Origin: Oceanirhabdus seepicola
GTDB lineage: Bacteria > Bacillota > Clostridia > Clostridiales > Clostridiaceae
Reading direction: 5' to 3'
Length of the DNA stretch: 64,000 bases
Assembly (NCBI RefSeq): GCF_023684385.1
Contig: NZ_JAGSOJ010000001.1
Coordinates: 186,001-250,000 of the forward strand
In this document: piece after piece, positions 54,356 to 62,604 of the stretch
Position numbering within the stretch: position 1 is the first letter of the stretch
Layout of the letters: each line of letters begins with the position of its first letter
Notes under the pieces: generated by a model
What the model was told of the DNA's origin: nothing
Database searches by the model: none
What the model saw: only the letters and a program-made list of their open reading frames with translations
Made by a program: the position numbers and the translations under genes

Positions 54356-55903
54356 TCATTTTGTAATCTTCATTTCTTCCATCTTCCTGTATACAGGTTG
54401 CAATCTTTTATATGTTAACTTATATATGTTTTCATATAGTTCTTCATATAATTCTGCTACTTCTTTAACGGGTTCATATGTTTTAGTTATATGAACCATA
54501 CCATCTACTGCTTCCTCTACATTCTTGTATACTCCTAAATGAACATAGCTTAGAAGAGCGGCTCCTAGTCCTGAAGTTTCGTGTGATTGCACCACATAAA
54601 CAGTTCTATCAAAAATATTAGCAAGCATTTGACATAGGATTTCACTTTGTGCTCCTCCACCTGACAATGCTATTTTCTCAACTCTTTTATGGGTTTTATT
54701 TTCGATACTTTTAATTCCTTCTTTAATAGAATATCCCAGACCTTCAACTAAAGCTCTATAAAAATGAATTCTAGTATGTACGTCATTTAATCCTATTAAA
54801 GTACCTGTAGCTCCTGGATGTCGTACATCACTTAACCAATATGGTTGTAAAAGTAACCCATCGGACCCTGGCGAAACTTTATTTAATTTTTCATTTAATA
54901 TTTTTTCTATAGATATGTTTTTTTCTTGTGATTCTTTTTTTTCAAGCTCAGCGAATTCATTAACAAACCAACTAACTAGCCAAAATCCTCTATGTATCCC
55001 TAGTTCTGGGGTATATTTACCTTTGACTGCTGCAGGAAAAACCGTACCATATTTATAAAGTTGAAAATATTCATCTGTTGTAGTCTGTACTGTCACCATT
55101 GATGCCAAAGATACACTTACTGATTTTGTATTAAGACACCCTACTCCTAATGTTTCACAAGCTTTGTCTGACCCTGTTGCTATTACCGGAATACCTACAG
55201 GTAAATTTAATAACTCCGCCGCTTCTTCTGTTAAATTCCCTATCAAATCACCTGGGTCTACTAATTCAAATAATTTATCTGATTCAACATGAAAAATTTT
55301 ACCTTCAATATCCTTTTTATTAGCCCAATCTAGCCTCTTTGTACAAAAAGGCATATACCCTGGGGCAGAAGTTACACTATCTTTAAACTGTCCAGTTAAT
55401 TTAAAATTAATATACGTGGATAAAAATATATACTTATGTAATTTTTCAGCAACTTCCTTTTCATTTCTTTTAACCCAATGATAAGGACAACCCCTGTTGT
55501 AATTATCTACAATCTCCCAGACTTTTAGAACTTTATATATTTTTTTCATAACTGTATTTATCTTGTAATTATTTTTCATTTTCCGTGTATCCATCCAGCT
55601 AACTGCATTCCTAAGTGGTTTACCTTCCTTATCAACAAAAACGCTTGTACTTCTTTGTGATGCTAATGTGATTGCCACAACCTTTTCCATTATCTCTGGA
55701 TATTCTTCCCAAAATAGATTAACTGCCCTACAAGCACTATCCCAAAAAACATCTGGATGCATTTCAACGAAACCTTCCAGAGTCGTATAATACTTGGGAT
55801 ATTTTACTTTTTTAACTCCCAATAACGCCCCCTTCGAATCGTATATAATACTTCGCATGCTTTGTGTCCCGCAATCAAGTACTAAAACATATCCATCTTT
55901 CAC
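54356..55903 (-). CDS. FGGY-family carbohydrate kinase
   Basis: About 515 residues starting at GTG (55903); a TTG one codon earlier is also possible. The FGGY fold is shown by LVLDCGTQSMRSIIYD at the N-terminus, ATGSDKACETLGVGC in the middle and IALSGGGAQSEILCQMLAN near residue 415 of the C-terminal domain. It is not standard glycerol kinase, whose start reads LALDQGTTSSR, so the substrate is another polyol or sugar. It is the first gene of the operon, with AAGGGGG upstream and a strong promoter and operator at 55951-55994. Confidence 0.88.
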   Translation of the reverse strand: MKDGYVLVLDCGTQSMRSIIYDSKGALLGVKKVKYPKYYTTLEGFVEMHPDVFWDSACRAVNLFWEEYPEIMEKVVAITLASQRSTSVFVDKEGKPLRNAVSWMDTRKMKNNYKINTVMKKIYKVLKVWEIVDNYNRGCPYHWVKRNEKEVAEKLHKYIFLSTYINFKLTGQFKDSVTSAPGYMPFCTKRLDWANKKDIEGKIFHVESDKLFELVDPGDLIGNLTEEAAELLNLPVGIPVIATGSDKACETLGVGCLNTKSVSVSLASMVTVQTTTDEYFQLYKYGTVFPAAVKGKYTPELGIHRGFWLVSWFVNEFAELEKKESQEKNISIEKILNEKLNKVSPGSDGLLLQPYWLSDVRHPGATGTLIGLNDVHTRIHFYRALVEGLGYSIKEGIKSIENKTHKRVEKIALSGGGAQSEILCQMLANIFDRTVYVVQSHETSGLGAALLSYVHLGVYKNVEEAVDGMVHITKTYEPVKEVAELYEELYENIYKLTYKRLQPVYRKMEEMKITK

Positions 55904-55950
55904 CAAATTTTTCCCCCTTTTTGATGCTTGTCATCCCCTCTTCTTATTCC

Positions 55951-55964
55951 GACGTCCATACGTC
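55951..55964. promoter_or_regulatory. Operator candidate of the redox operon
   Basis: GACGT-CCAT-ACGTC, a perfect 5-bp dyad with a 4-nt spacer, beginning 1 nt after the -10. The operon's own GntR/UTRA protein is the likely ligand. Confidence 0.65.
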
Positions 55965-55965
55965 T

Positions 55966-55994
55966 ATACTATCCCTCTTTTTACTTTTTGTCAA
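55966..55994 (-). promoter_or_regulatory. Promoter of the flavin redox operon
   Basis: TTGACA (55989-55994) and TAGTAT (55966-55971) with exactly 17-nt spacing on the minus strand: the strongest promoter in the window. Confidence 0.85.
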
Positions 55995-56104
55995 GTTATT
56001 GTAAGAATAGTTTTAATATTCCAGTTTATGATAAAATATGTATTAACCATTTTCTTTAAACTGAAACTAAGTCGAGCACAAGTCCGGATTTCAACGGGTA
56101 TTGA

Positions 56105-56149
56105 CCGAAAAAAAGATGACTTCCGTTCACAATACAGAAATCATCTTTT
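56105..56149 (-). terminator. Terminator of the PadR-DUF2812 pair
   Basis: AAAAGATGA and TCATCTTTT form a 9-bp stem with a 21-nt loop, followed on the minus strand by a T run. Loop and stem resemble the hairpin at 61518. Confidence 0.75.
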
Positions 56150-56195
56150 AGCTTCTTAAATACTTTTTTTATTTTATTATTGACATGGGTACACT

Positions 56196-57602
56196 CTAAT
56201 TTAGTCCCAACTTATTTCGGCATATATTTATTATTTCTTTTTCAGATAAGTCCTTATCCCCATGTATACCTAAAACATATATCAAATTATCCTTTTGAAT
56301 GATAATTTCATTCTTACTCTCATATAGATAATACCCCCTGTCCACTCCCCATTTCTGAATGGACACCTCTTTAATGTCATTTTCATAGGATATTGCTCTT
56401 TCTTCACTTCCCCATTCTCTAGCCTCTTTTGCTCTCTCTTCTTTTCTTTCGAACTCCTTCTTCATATATCCCTCAAAAACAAAATCAGCAACATCTTTGT
56501 TTTTACATTGGATATATTCGGTATCTACTGAAATTATCCCATCTTTTCTGGAATTTTTATCAGCTATTTCGTAATATGAAAAACTTATTGGAACAAAAAT
56601 ACTTGATTTTTTATAAAGTCTAGTTCTCTTTATTGAATCTATTTCAGTGAAATCTGAAAGCTTCAAAACTCTCATATGCTCAGGTGGAGTTTCATTTTTT
56701 TTGTCCATAAAATCTGAGCTTATCATCATCCTTATTCCGCCTATTAATACCAACATTGTCAAAACAAATGACAATATAATACCTCCTATGAAAAATAATA
56801 TATTATGCGTCCTTGAACGCTTTTTAGTTTTAAATCTTTTTACACAATAACTTCCTATAAGAATTCCAATTACCATAGGTGCAAAGGCTATTAATATGAA
56901 AGAAATATGGGGTATATCTGTAAATACCATAAAAACAAGCATTATGAAGTATATTCCTATTAAACTCCACATTAATATATCTCTTCCCAATTTTCCTTTA
57001 TTGGTTGAAAAATACAATTCTTTCCCTTTAGAAATGTTACTTTTATTTTTTATTAACCAAAAAACAGGATAAAAATGTGTACTTATAATAATAATGAAAA
57101 GAAAAAATGGAGATATGATATTAAATAAATCACCATTACTTAATATATCTTCATAATCAAATTTCAATATATGAAAAAAACCTAAACATATTATTGGAAG
57201 CAATGCTATCATGCTGATAAGTTCAGTTTTCATATATGTTTTTTTAATTATGGTGAACTCCTCAGAACTGTCAGTGTGAATAGGAATAGCTTCTTGATTT
57301 TTTTCTTTACAGAAAACCTGATATAACTGATTAGATGCACAAAATGTCCATCCACTCTCCTCACATAATTCTCTATATTCATTATCTTTCTCATGATCCG
57401 GGTAATCAAATGGAGTAGTATTATAAAAGAGCGAAACATTAAAATCAAGTTCCTTTGGTTCTATTTCTTCAAATACCATAATGCTTTTCTTATATTCTTT
57501 CAACATCCAACCTTTTGCAGCCATTTTCTCAAAGTATTCTTCAAGAATTTTGTACTCTGTTATTGAAGTAAATTTGATTCTCTTTTTTGTTTTATTCTTC
57601 AT
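56196..57602 (-). CDS. DUF2812 membrane protein
   Basis: 468 residues. The N-terminal DUF2812 pattern is clear (EYKILEEYFEKMAAKGWMLKEY, then ELDFNVSLFY and EYRELCEESGWTFCASN). About four to five membrane helices follow, then a hydrophilic C-terminal domain with VDTEYIQCKNKDVADFVFEG. DUF2812 genes are typically paired with PadR regulators, as here, and are thought to act in membrane stress or small-molecule response, though function is unproven. Its start overlaps the end of padR by 11 nt, so the two are translationally coupled. Confidence 0.85.
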   Translation of the reverse strand: MKNKTKKRIKFTSITEYKILEEYFEKMAAKGWMLKEYKKSIMVFEEIEPKELDFNVSLFYNTTPFDYPDHEKDNEYRELCEESGWTFCASNQLYQVFCKEKNQEAIPIHTDSSEEFTIIKKTYMKTELISMIALLPIICLGFFHILKFDYEDILSNGDLFNIISPFFLFIIIISTHFYPVFWLIKNKSNISKGKELYFSTNKGKLGRDILMWSLIGIYFIMLVFMVFTDIPHISFILIAFAPMVIGILIGSYCVKRFKTKKRSRTHNILFFIGGIILSFVLTMLVLIGGIRMMISSDFMDKKNETPPEHMRVLKLSDFTEIDSIKRTRLYKKSSIFVPISFSYYEIADKNSRKDGIISVDTEYIQCKNKDVADFVFEGYMKKEFERKEERAKEAREWGSEERAISYENDIKEVSIQKWGVDRGYYLYESKNEIIIQKDNLIYVLGIHGDKDLSEKEIINICRNKLGLN

Positions 57603-57918
57603 ATTTTCCCTCCTTTAACAATACATTCCCATCTTTTACCAACTGTTTTAATCTTCTGTGTTCCTCTTCTAATATTTCCAACCCTTTGTCAGTTAATATA
57701 TATATCTTTTTCCCCTCTTCTGAAGAAACTTTTTTAACAATTTCTTCTTTCTCGAATCTTGATAAAAGGGAATATAGTGTGCCTGCTCCCACTTTTACTC
57801 TACCTTCTGTTATTTTATCAACGTTTTTCATGATACCATAACCATGAATAGGTTGCATTAAACTAAGCATTACATAGTACATTGGTTCAGTTAAATTCTG
57901 CAGTTGTTTTCTTGCCAT
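57592..57918 (-). CDS. PadR-family transcriptional regulator
   Basis: 108 residues of the compact PadR-s1 type, a winged helix with the pattern MYYVMLSLMQPIHGYGIMKNV and VGAGTLYSLLSRFEKEEIV. It binds DNA as a dimer, usually repressing its own operon. GGAGGAG precedes the ATG, and a perfect 45-nt palindrome overlaps the promoter, so autoregulation of the padR-DUF2812 pair is nearly certain. The inducing ligand cannot be predicted. Confidence 0.93.
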   Translation of the reverse strand: MARKQLQNLTEPMYYVMLSLMQPIHGYGIMKNVDKITEGRVKVGAGTLYSLLSRFEKEEIVKKVSSEEGKKIYILTDKGLEILEEEHRRLKQLVKDGNVLLKEGKYEE

Positions 57919-57928
57919 CTTTCTCCTC

Positions 57929-57973
57929 CATATATCGAGTATAGATATATAATATATCTATACTCGATATATG
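57929..57973. promoter_or_regulatory. 45-nt perfect palindrome operator of PadR
   Basis: Arms CATATATCGAGTATAGATATA are exact 21-nt inverted copies separated by 3 nt, and cover the spacer and -10 of the promoter. This is the likely PadR binding site. Confidence 0.85.
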
Positions 57974-57977
57974 TCAA
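57949..57977 (-). promoter_or_regulatory. Promoter of padR-DUF2812
   Basis: TTGACA (57972-57977) and TATTAT (57949-57954) with 17-nt spacing, embedded in the palindrome. The rest of the spacer to 58104 shows no gene. Confidence 0.8.
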
Positions 57978-58104
57978 TGCTTACCATGTTAAACATAAAA
58001 GAATACCTATCTTAAAGAATTGATTTGTACTTCCTATTTCTCAACACACCACTTACTTTGTACATTATGACTCATAAGTTCGTCATGAGCATTTAAATAG
58101 TATT

Positions 58105-58132
58105 AAAGACTGACATAAGGGTGTCAGTCTTT
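58105..58132 (-). terminator. Hairpin downstream of the second GGDEF gene
   Basis: AAAGACTGACA and TGTCAGTCTTT form an 11-bp perfect stem with a 6-nt loop, followed on the minus strand by AATACTATTTAAA. Confidence 0.65.
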
Positions 58133-58250
58133 GTTTGATATAATAAACTTGTTTAATTGACAATAGAAAAAACAGATTGAATATAAAGCAAAACAAGCTT
58201 ACAAATAGTTTAAGAATATTAAATAACAGACTTTGGTGATAATCCACTCC

Positions 58251-59951
58251 TTATAGGTTTGCACTGTTAATACAGTTTTTCCCTGAAGCCTTTGCTCTAT
58301 ATAATGAAGAATCAACATCATTTATACACTGTGTTAAGTCCTTCACAACATTTTCATATACACCTATGCTAATAGATATTTCCTTGTTACCTTGGTATTT
58401 ATCATTCAACTTTTCTATCTTTTCCATTATATTTCCTGCAACAATCAAAGCATCTTTTTCAATAGTTTTTGGCAATATAATAATGAACTCGTCCCCTCCA
58501 AATCTTCCTGCATATCCCTTATCCTCTGTAGTTTCTTCTAATATACTTGCCACATCCATTATGACTGTATCGCCAAACATATGGCCAAAAGTATCATTTA
58601 TACCTTTAAAATCATCAATATCTATCATTATCACGGAGAATTTTTCATTATTTTCACTATAATTAGCTAAATGCTTTAACAATAATTCTTTAATATACTT
58701 ATTGTTGTACAAAGAAGTAAGCCCATCTCTGTGAATTTTTTCGAGCTTTCTATGTTTTTCCAAATAATCATTCACTATAAATATTGATTGTGCAACAATA
58801 TAAGCAATAAAACCATACTGAACAGAATAAGGATTGTGTAACACTGAATTATTAACCAGTATATCATTCAAACCTGTTACAAAAATGATACTAAATAAAA
58901 AAAGATTTCTTTGAGCATTTATTTTTTTTCTGTAAATTTCTTTACCCATAAACATACACAAATATAGAGCAAAAAAACCAACTATCACCTGTGCATATAT
59001 TCCAACTCCGTCATATACCACATTGTCAGTAGCAACACATAAAAGTGTGAAACCTACACCAAAAACTATTGCCATATTTTTTATTTTAATTCTGTTCTCA
59101 AACATATCATCCAAAAACAATATATAAAAAGTTACACAACCATAAAATGTAATTGCCGCTATCTTACTTAAAATTTCATAATGCATGTTGGGATAAATCT
59201 GTACAAGTATTCTACTGTTAAATACTACGCATCTCAGAATCATCATAAAACAAATAATAGCAAAATATAAGTTTCTTTTTTGCTTTGGTTCTGTGAAATA
59301 AAAACCAAAAGTTAAAATTCCCATGATGAACGCAATTCCTATGATAAAACCATCCATACATACATTTTTGTAAAGAAGCTCCATTATTTGCTGTTTTGTT
59401 CCAAAAGTACAAGCACTAAGACTAGGTTCTAAATCTCTAAAGGTACTTGTATGGATTACAATATCTGCTTCCTTATTAATAGAAGAAAAAAATATGTATT
59501 GAGGTCTATATATTGCCTTTTCATTTTTAATATCTTTTCCAACCTTACCATGTCCATCTAAATAAATTCCATTTACCCATATATCGGATGATGAAAACAA
59601 GCTATCAAAACAAATACCATAGATTTGTTCCTTAGGAACAACTATTTTCAAATGAAGTGTCATATATCCCTGTGTTTTTCCATCTACTTGTTCTCGCAAT
59701 CTTCCTGGAATATTATAATAATTATTAGTAGTCATCTTTTTTATATTCTCAGGCATGAGTAATTCACCATAGTATAAATTCCACTCTCCTTGAAGCTTAA
59801 CATCTACATTTTCATTAAAATCACAGTCTGAAAGGTTTAAAACCCCCTTATTAGCCTTAATATCAATATCAATCTTTTTATTAAAATCAGAAATTAATAT
59901 TATAAAAATTAATGCAAATAGTATCACCCAATATCTCTTTATTTTTTTCAT
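58251..59951 (-). CDS. 7TM-DISM-type GGDEF diguanylate cyclase
   Basis: About 566 residues from the ATG at 59951, preceded by GGTGGGG; longer in-frame starts at 60005 and 59963 are less well placed. An N-terminal helix leads to an extracellular beta-rich domain (7TMR-DISMED2-like, with LQGEWNLYYGELL and DSLFSSSDIWVNG), then seven membrane helices, and a GGDEF domain (RDGLTSLYNNKYI, MIDIDDFKGINDTFGH, FGGDEFIIILP). It should make c-di-GMP in response to an external ligand. No RxxD inhibitory site lies before GGDEF (EDKG instead). The gene stands alone. Confidence 0.83.
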   Translation of the reverse strand: MKKIKRYWVILFALIFIILISDFNKKIDIDIKANKGVLNLSDCDFNENVDVKLQGEWNLYYGELLMPENIKKMTTNNYYNIPGRLREQVDGKTQGYMTLHLKIVVPKEQIYGICFDSLFSSSDIWVNGIYLDGHGKVGKDIKNEKAIYRPQYIFFSSINKEADIVIHTSTFRDLEPSLSACTFGTKQQIMELLYKNVCMDGFIIGIAFIMGILTFGFYFTEPKQKRNLYFAIICFMMILRCVVFNSRILVQIYPNMHYEILSKIAAITFYGCVTFYILFLDDMFENRIKIKNMAIVFGVGFTLLCVATDNVVYDGVGIYAQVIVGFFALYLCMFMGKEIYRKKINAQRNLFLFSIIFVTGLNDILVNNSVLHNPYSVQYGFIAYIVAQSIFIVNDYLEKHRKLEKIHRDGLTSLYNNKYIKELLLKHLANYSENNEKFSVIMIDIDDFKGINDTFGHMFGDTVIMDVASILEETTEDKGYAGRFGGDEFIIILPKTIEKDALIVAGNIMEKIEKLNDKYQGNKEISISIGVYENVVKDLTQCINDVDSSLYRAKASGKNCINSANL

Positions 59952-60155
59952 TTTCCCCACCATTCCTACCGTTCTTTCATTAAAATAAACAACTATTACA
60001 TTCATCTAAAATCTCTCTTTTATACCCAAAACTTTGTTACTATTCATAATAAATTTACTTATTAATCCATTTCCATAATATAACTAACTCAAAATACATT
60101 ATAATTATACATAATAATTAGGTATTTCGCCATAATTTTTACAAATCAACTTTAG

Positions 60156-60190
60156 TAAAAACCCCCAGTTCACCATGATCAACTGGGGGG
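60156..60190 (-). terminator. Terminator of the tyrosine phosphatase gene
   Basis: CCCCCAGTT and AACTGGGGG form a 9-bp stem with a 10-nt loop, then TTTTT on the minus strand. Confidence 0.9.
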
Positions 60191-60212
60191 AGGATTCACT
60201 GTATCAAAGCAA

Positions 60213-61241
60213 CTACCACAAATAATTTTGCTGTAATCTAGCTCTTTTTTCTTGATTAATGCCATACTCTTTTTCTAAATATTCATCAATAGATCCATAT
60301 CTTTCTTTAATTGTATTTAAAGCACATTCCATGTATTCTTTTTTTACCTCCATAAAGGCTTTGAAAATTTCTTTGCTGTCTTCATCCTTTAACAAATTTC
60401 CAATGGAATTAATTAATACTTCATTCGAATTTGAACGATATACATTCGTTAATAAATAATCTTCTATAATCGTTTCTTCTGACACCCCTAATGCTAGTAA
60501 TATTAATGCTGAACCTATACCTGTCCTATCTTTACCAGCTGTACAATGCTGAATTATTGGCATTTTATCTGGATATTCAATATATTCCATTAGCTTTTTC
60601 AATGCTTCGTTCTCAAATACCATCTCTATATAACCCTTTTTTAGAAACTCCTCTGGTTTTCCTAAATCTTTTAAGCTTTTACTTTCCTTCATTAAGGAAA
60701 TCAGATCAAAATTCACATCACTATTATCTAAAGATTTCATTCCAGAAATATTTAGATTTTCAATGCCTTCAATTAATGGATCCGGTTTAGCATTAACTTC
60801 CCCTTTTGAACGATAATCCAAAATTGTTTTTATGCCTAAGCTTTTTAAATATTCCATATCTTCTTCTGTTAAACCAGCTAATTCATCAGAACGATAAAAA
60901 GTATTCCATTTAACTCTTCTACCATCCTTTGTTTTATATCCTCCTATATCACGAAAGTTACTAGTACCCTTAAAAGGAATTAATGCTTCTGCAACTATCT
61001 CTGAAACATATCCCTCTGCTTTTAAAATAAAATAATTTTTTCTTCTATCATCTGGATCATCAAAAGTAACTACAGCTTCGCCTTCTACAGTTGTAATGTA
61101 CTCTTCAGTTCCATTTATCTCAGGTGTTTTATTCCAATAAATATTAACCTGGTTAAGTTCTTCTTCTGACTTCCAACTAATATTTACTTTGTTATCACAA
61201 AGTCTTGTAATCTTTACATTCTTAAAATAAGTATTGTCCAT
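60213..61241 (-). CDS. Tyrosine phosphatase, Y_phosphatase3 (LipA/IphP) type
   Basis: 342 residues. The phosphatase signature QHCTAGKDRTG is at 231-241 with the nucleophile C233, matching the HCxxGxxR loop. NFRDIGGYKTKDG near residue 95 and LDYRSKGEVN near 141 are typical of the family, which includes LipA of Listeria and Salmonella-type secreted phosphatases with dual protein and phosphoinositide activity. No signal peptide is visible, so it is probably cytoplasmic. The N-terminal 85 residues form a beta-rich domain (fibronectin-like). GGAG precedes its ATG; it is monocistronic. Confidence 0.88.
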   Translation of the reverse strand: MDNTYFKNVKITRLCDNKVNISWKSEEELNQVNIYWNKTPEINGTEEYITTVEGEAVVTFDDPDDRRKNYFILKAEGYVSEIVAEALIPFKGTSNFRDIGGYKTKDGRRVKWNTFYRSDELAGLTEEDMEYLKSLGIKTILDYRSKGEVNAKPDPLIEGIENLNISGMKSLDNSDVNFDLISLMKESKSLKDLGKPEEFLKKGYIEMVFENEALKKLMEYIEYPDKMPIIQHCTAGKDRTGIGSALILLALGVSEETIIEDYLLTNVYRSNSNEVLINSIGNLLKDEDSKEIFKAFMEVKKEYMECALNTIKERYGSIDEYLEKEYGINQEKRARLQQNYLW

Positions 61242-61517
61242 AATAATCTCCTTAACAAGTGACAGAAACTATAAATCCATATTCAATTCACATGATTAAG
61301 TGAACAGAGAAATTTATAAAACAATCACCTCATAATTTTTTTCTATAATATAAGTTATCATAAAACAGCTTCATTTAGTAACATTATCCAATATTTTTAT
61401 TTTATCAACAATAGCATTTTTTTTCAATAAACGATAATGTTTATTTCCATAATCCAGGAATAGATACCCATAAGTGCTACTTTTGTTTTTCTTCTTATTC
61501 TATCCATATTAATGGAA
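61242..61517. other. Intergenic region between the phosphatase and YkuK genes
   Basis: AT-rich spacer, probably holding the phosphatase promoter. No gene, repeat or regulator site stood out. Confidence 0.4.
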
Positions 61518-61556
61518 CTAAAATAAGATAACTTCCATACAGAAATCATCTTATTT
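61518..61556 (-). terminator. Hairpin after the YkuK-like gene, related to 56105
   Basis: AAATAAGAT and ATCTTATTT form a 9-bp stem followed by TTTTAG. The loop shares ACTTCC-ATACAGAAATCA with the terminator at 56105. Confidence 0.65.
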
Positions 61557-61605
61557 ACTATGATAGTCTTTTTTTAATATCCTTAACAAAGGGATATTTG
61601 AGTTA

Positions 61606-62088
61606 TTAACTCACCTTATATTTTTTTTTAGATATTTTATCTGCAATAGTTGATGAAGTATATGAATCTGGTTTCATGCAACATTTAAAGCCTAATCCAA
61701 TCACCCATCCTTTAATTTCTTTTATTAAACAATTAGTTTCTCCATTATAACCCATATCTATATGCACTTCAAAAGAAGAATTAATATGATTCTTTTTGAT
61801 AAATTCCTTAACTTTTAATGCTAAATCTAAACTGTACTGTGTTTCTGTAAACAATTTTTGCCTAAGGTCGTAGATTTTCTTAACATTCGTAATATCATAA
61901 AAGAATATTCCACCTTTAGTTTTGCGAATAACTGAAATTACTGAAACCATTCTTGTAACCCCATTAACACTCTGAGAATCTGTTCCAACAGAAATAACAT
62001 AATCTGAGTGCATATCCTTTTCAATGTATATCCTTATCTTATTACAAACTTGATTAAAATCTATTTCTCCGTAAGTTATACTTTTCAC
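61606..62088 (-). CDS. YkuK-family RNase H-like protein (DUF458)
   Basis: 160-161 residues. It begins with GTG at 62088 (or TTG at 62091), after AGGAGG. The family pattern is visible: ISVGTDSQSV near residue 35, FEVHIDMGYNGETNCLIKEIKGWV, and the C-terminal KPDSYTSSTIADKISKKK. The conserved acidic residues of an RNase H fold are present (D37, D112). No nuclease activity has been shown for YkuK, as far as I know. The gene is alone between two hairpins. Confidence 0.82.
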   Translation of the reverse strand: MKSITYGEIDFNQVCNKIRIYIEKDMHSDYVISVGTDSQSVNGVTRMVSVISVIRKTKGGIFFYDITNVKKIYDLRQKLFTETQYSLDLALKVKEFIKKNHINSSFEVHIDMGYNGETNCLIKEIKGWVIGLGFKCCMKPDSYTSSTIADKISKKKYKVS

Positions 62089-62287
62089 CAACTACACCTC
62101 CTGTCTATTTCTGTACTTATATTTTTAAAAACGGTTTACTTTAAATTTTTGTTATACTACTATAATATGCAGTTTCTATGTAATAATTTCATATCTAAAT
62201 TACGCTCATCTTATAAATTATATACAGTATAATAAAACTAGTGATTTAATTGATATTATAAGCCTGCTAAATCCTTTTACCCAAAAT

Positions 62288-62334
62288 AAAAAGCTATCAA
62301 AATGCTGTTATCTGAGCATTTTGATAGCTTTTAC
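62288..62334. terminator. Strong terminator downstream of the MerR-like gene
   Basis: AAAAGCTATCAAAATGCT and its reverse complement form an 18-bp perfect stem with an 8-nt loop. On the minus strand it ends in TTTTTATTTT. Confidence 0.9.
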
Positions 62335-62380
62335 CTAGTTAATCTACTGTTTCAAGATACTAAATATTATTTAAATATTT

Positions 62381-62578
62381 TTACATTGCAGTTTCTAATA
62401 TCTTCATACTAATATCTAATGTTAAATCTTGTGTTTCTGATAATACTGTCATACCATATTTCTCTAATGATTCAATCACATAATCAATTTGAGGTAGTAA
62501 TCCTTCTTTCTCACAGTATCTTAATGTATAGGCGGTTAACCCAACAATTCTTGCTGCCTTGCCTATTGTATATTCCAT
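62381..62578 (-). pseudogene. Truncated MerR-family regulator (65 residues)
   Basis: The first 32 residues, MEYTIGKAARIVGLTAYTLR then YCEKEGLLPQ, are a MerR winged-helix start with Cys where Tyr is usual. The wing motif and dimer helix of a real MerR protein (about 110-270 residues) are missing. Instead the frame passes directly into YVIESLEKYGMTVLSETQDL and ends ISMKILETAM, which is not MerR-like. An internal deletion fusing two genes is the simplest explanation. AGAGG lies upstream, so it may still be translated. It is followed by a strong terminator. Confidence 0.6.
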
Positions 62579-62604
62579 ATATATATGCCTCTAATTCTTT
62601 AAGT

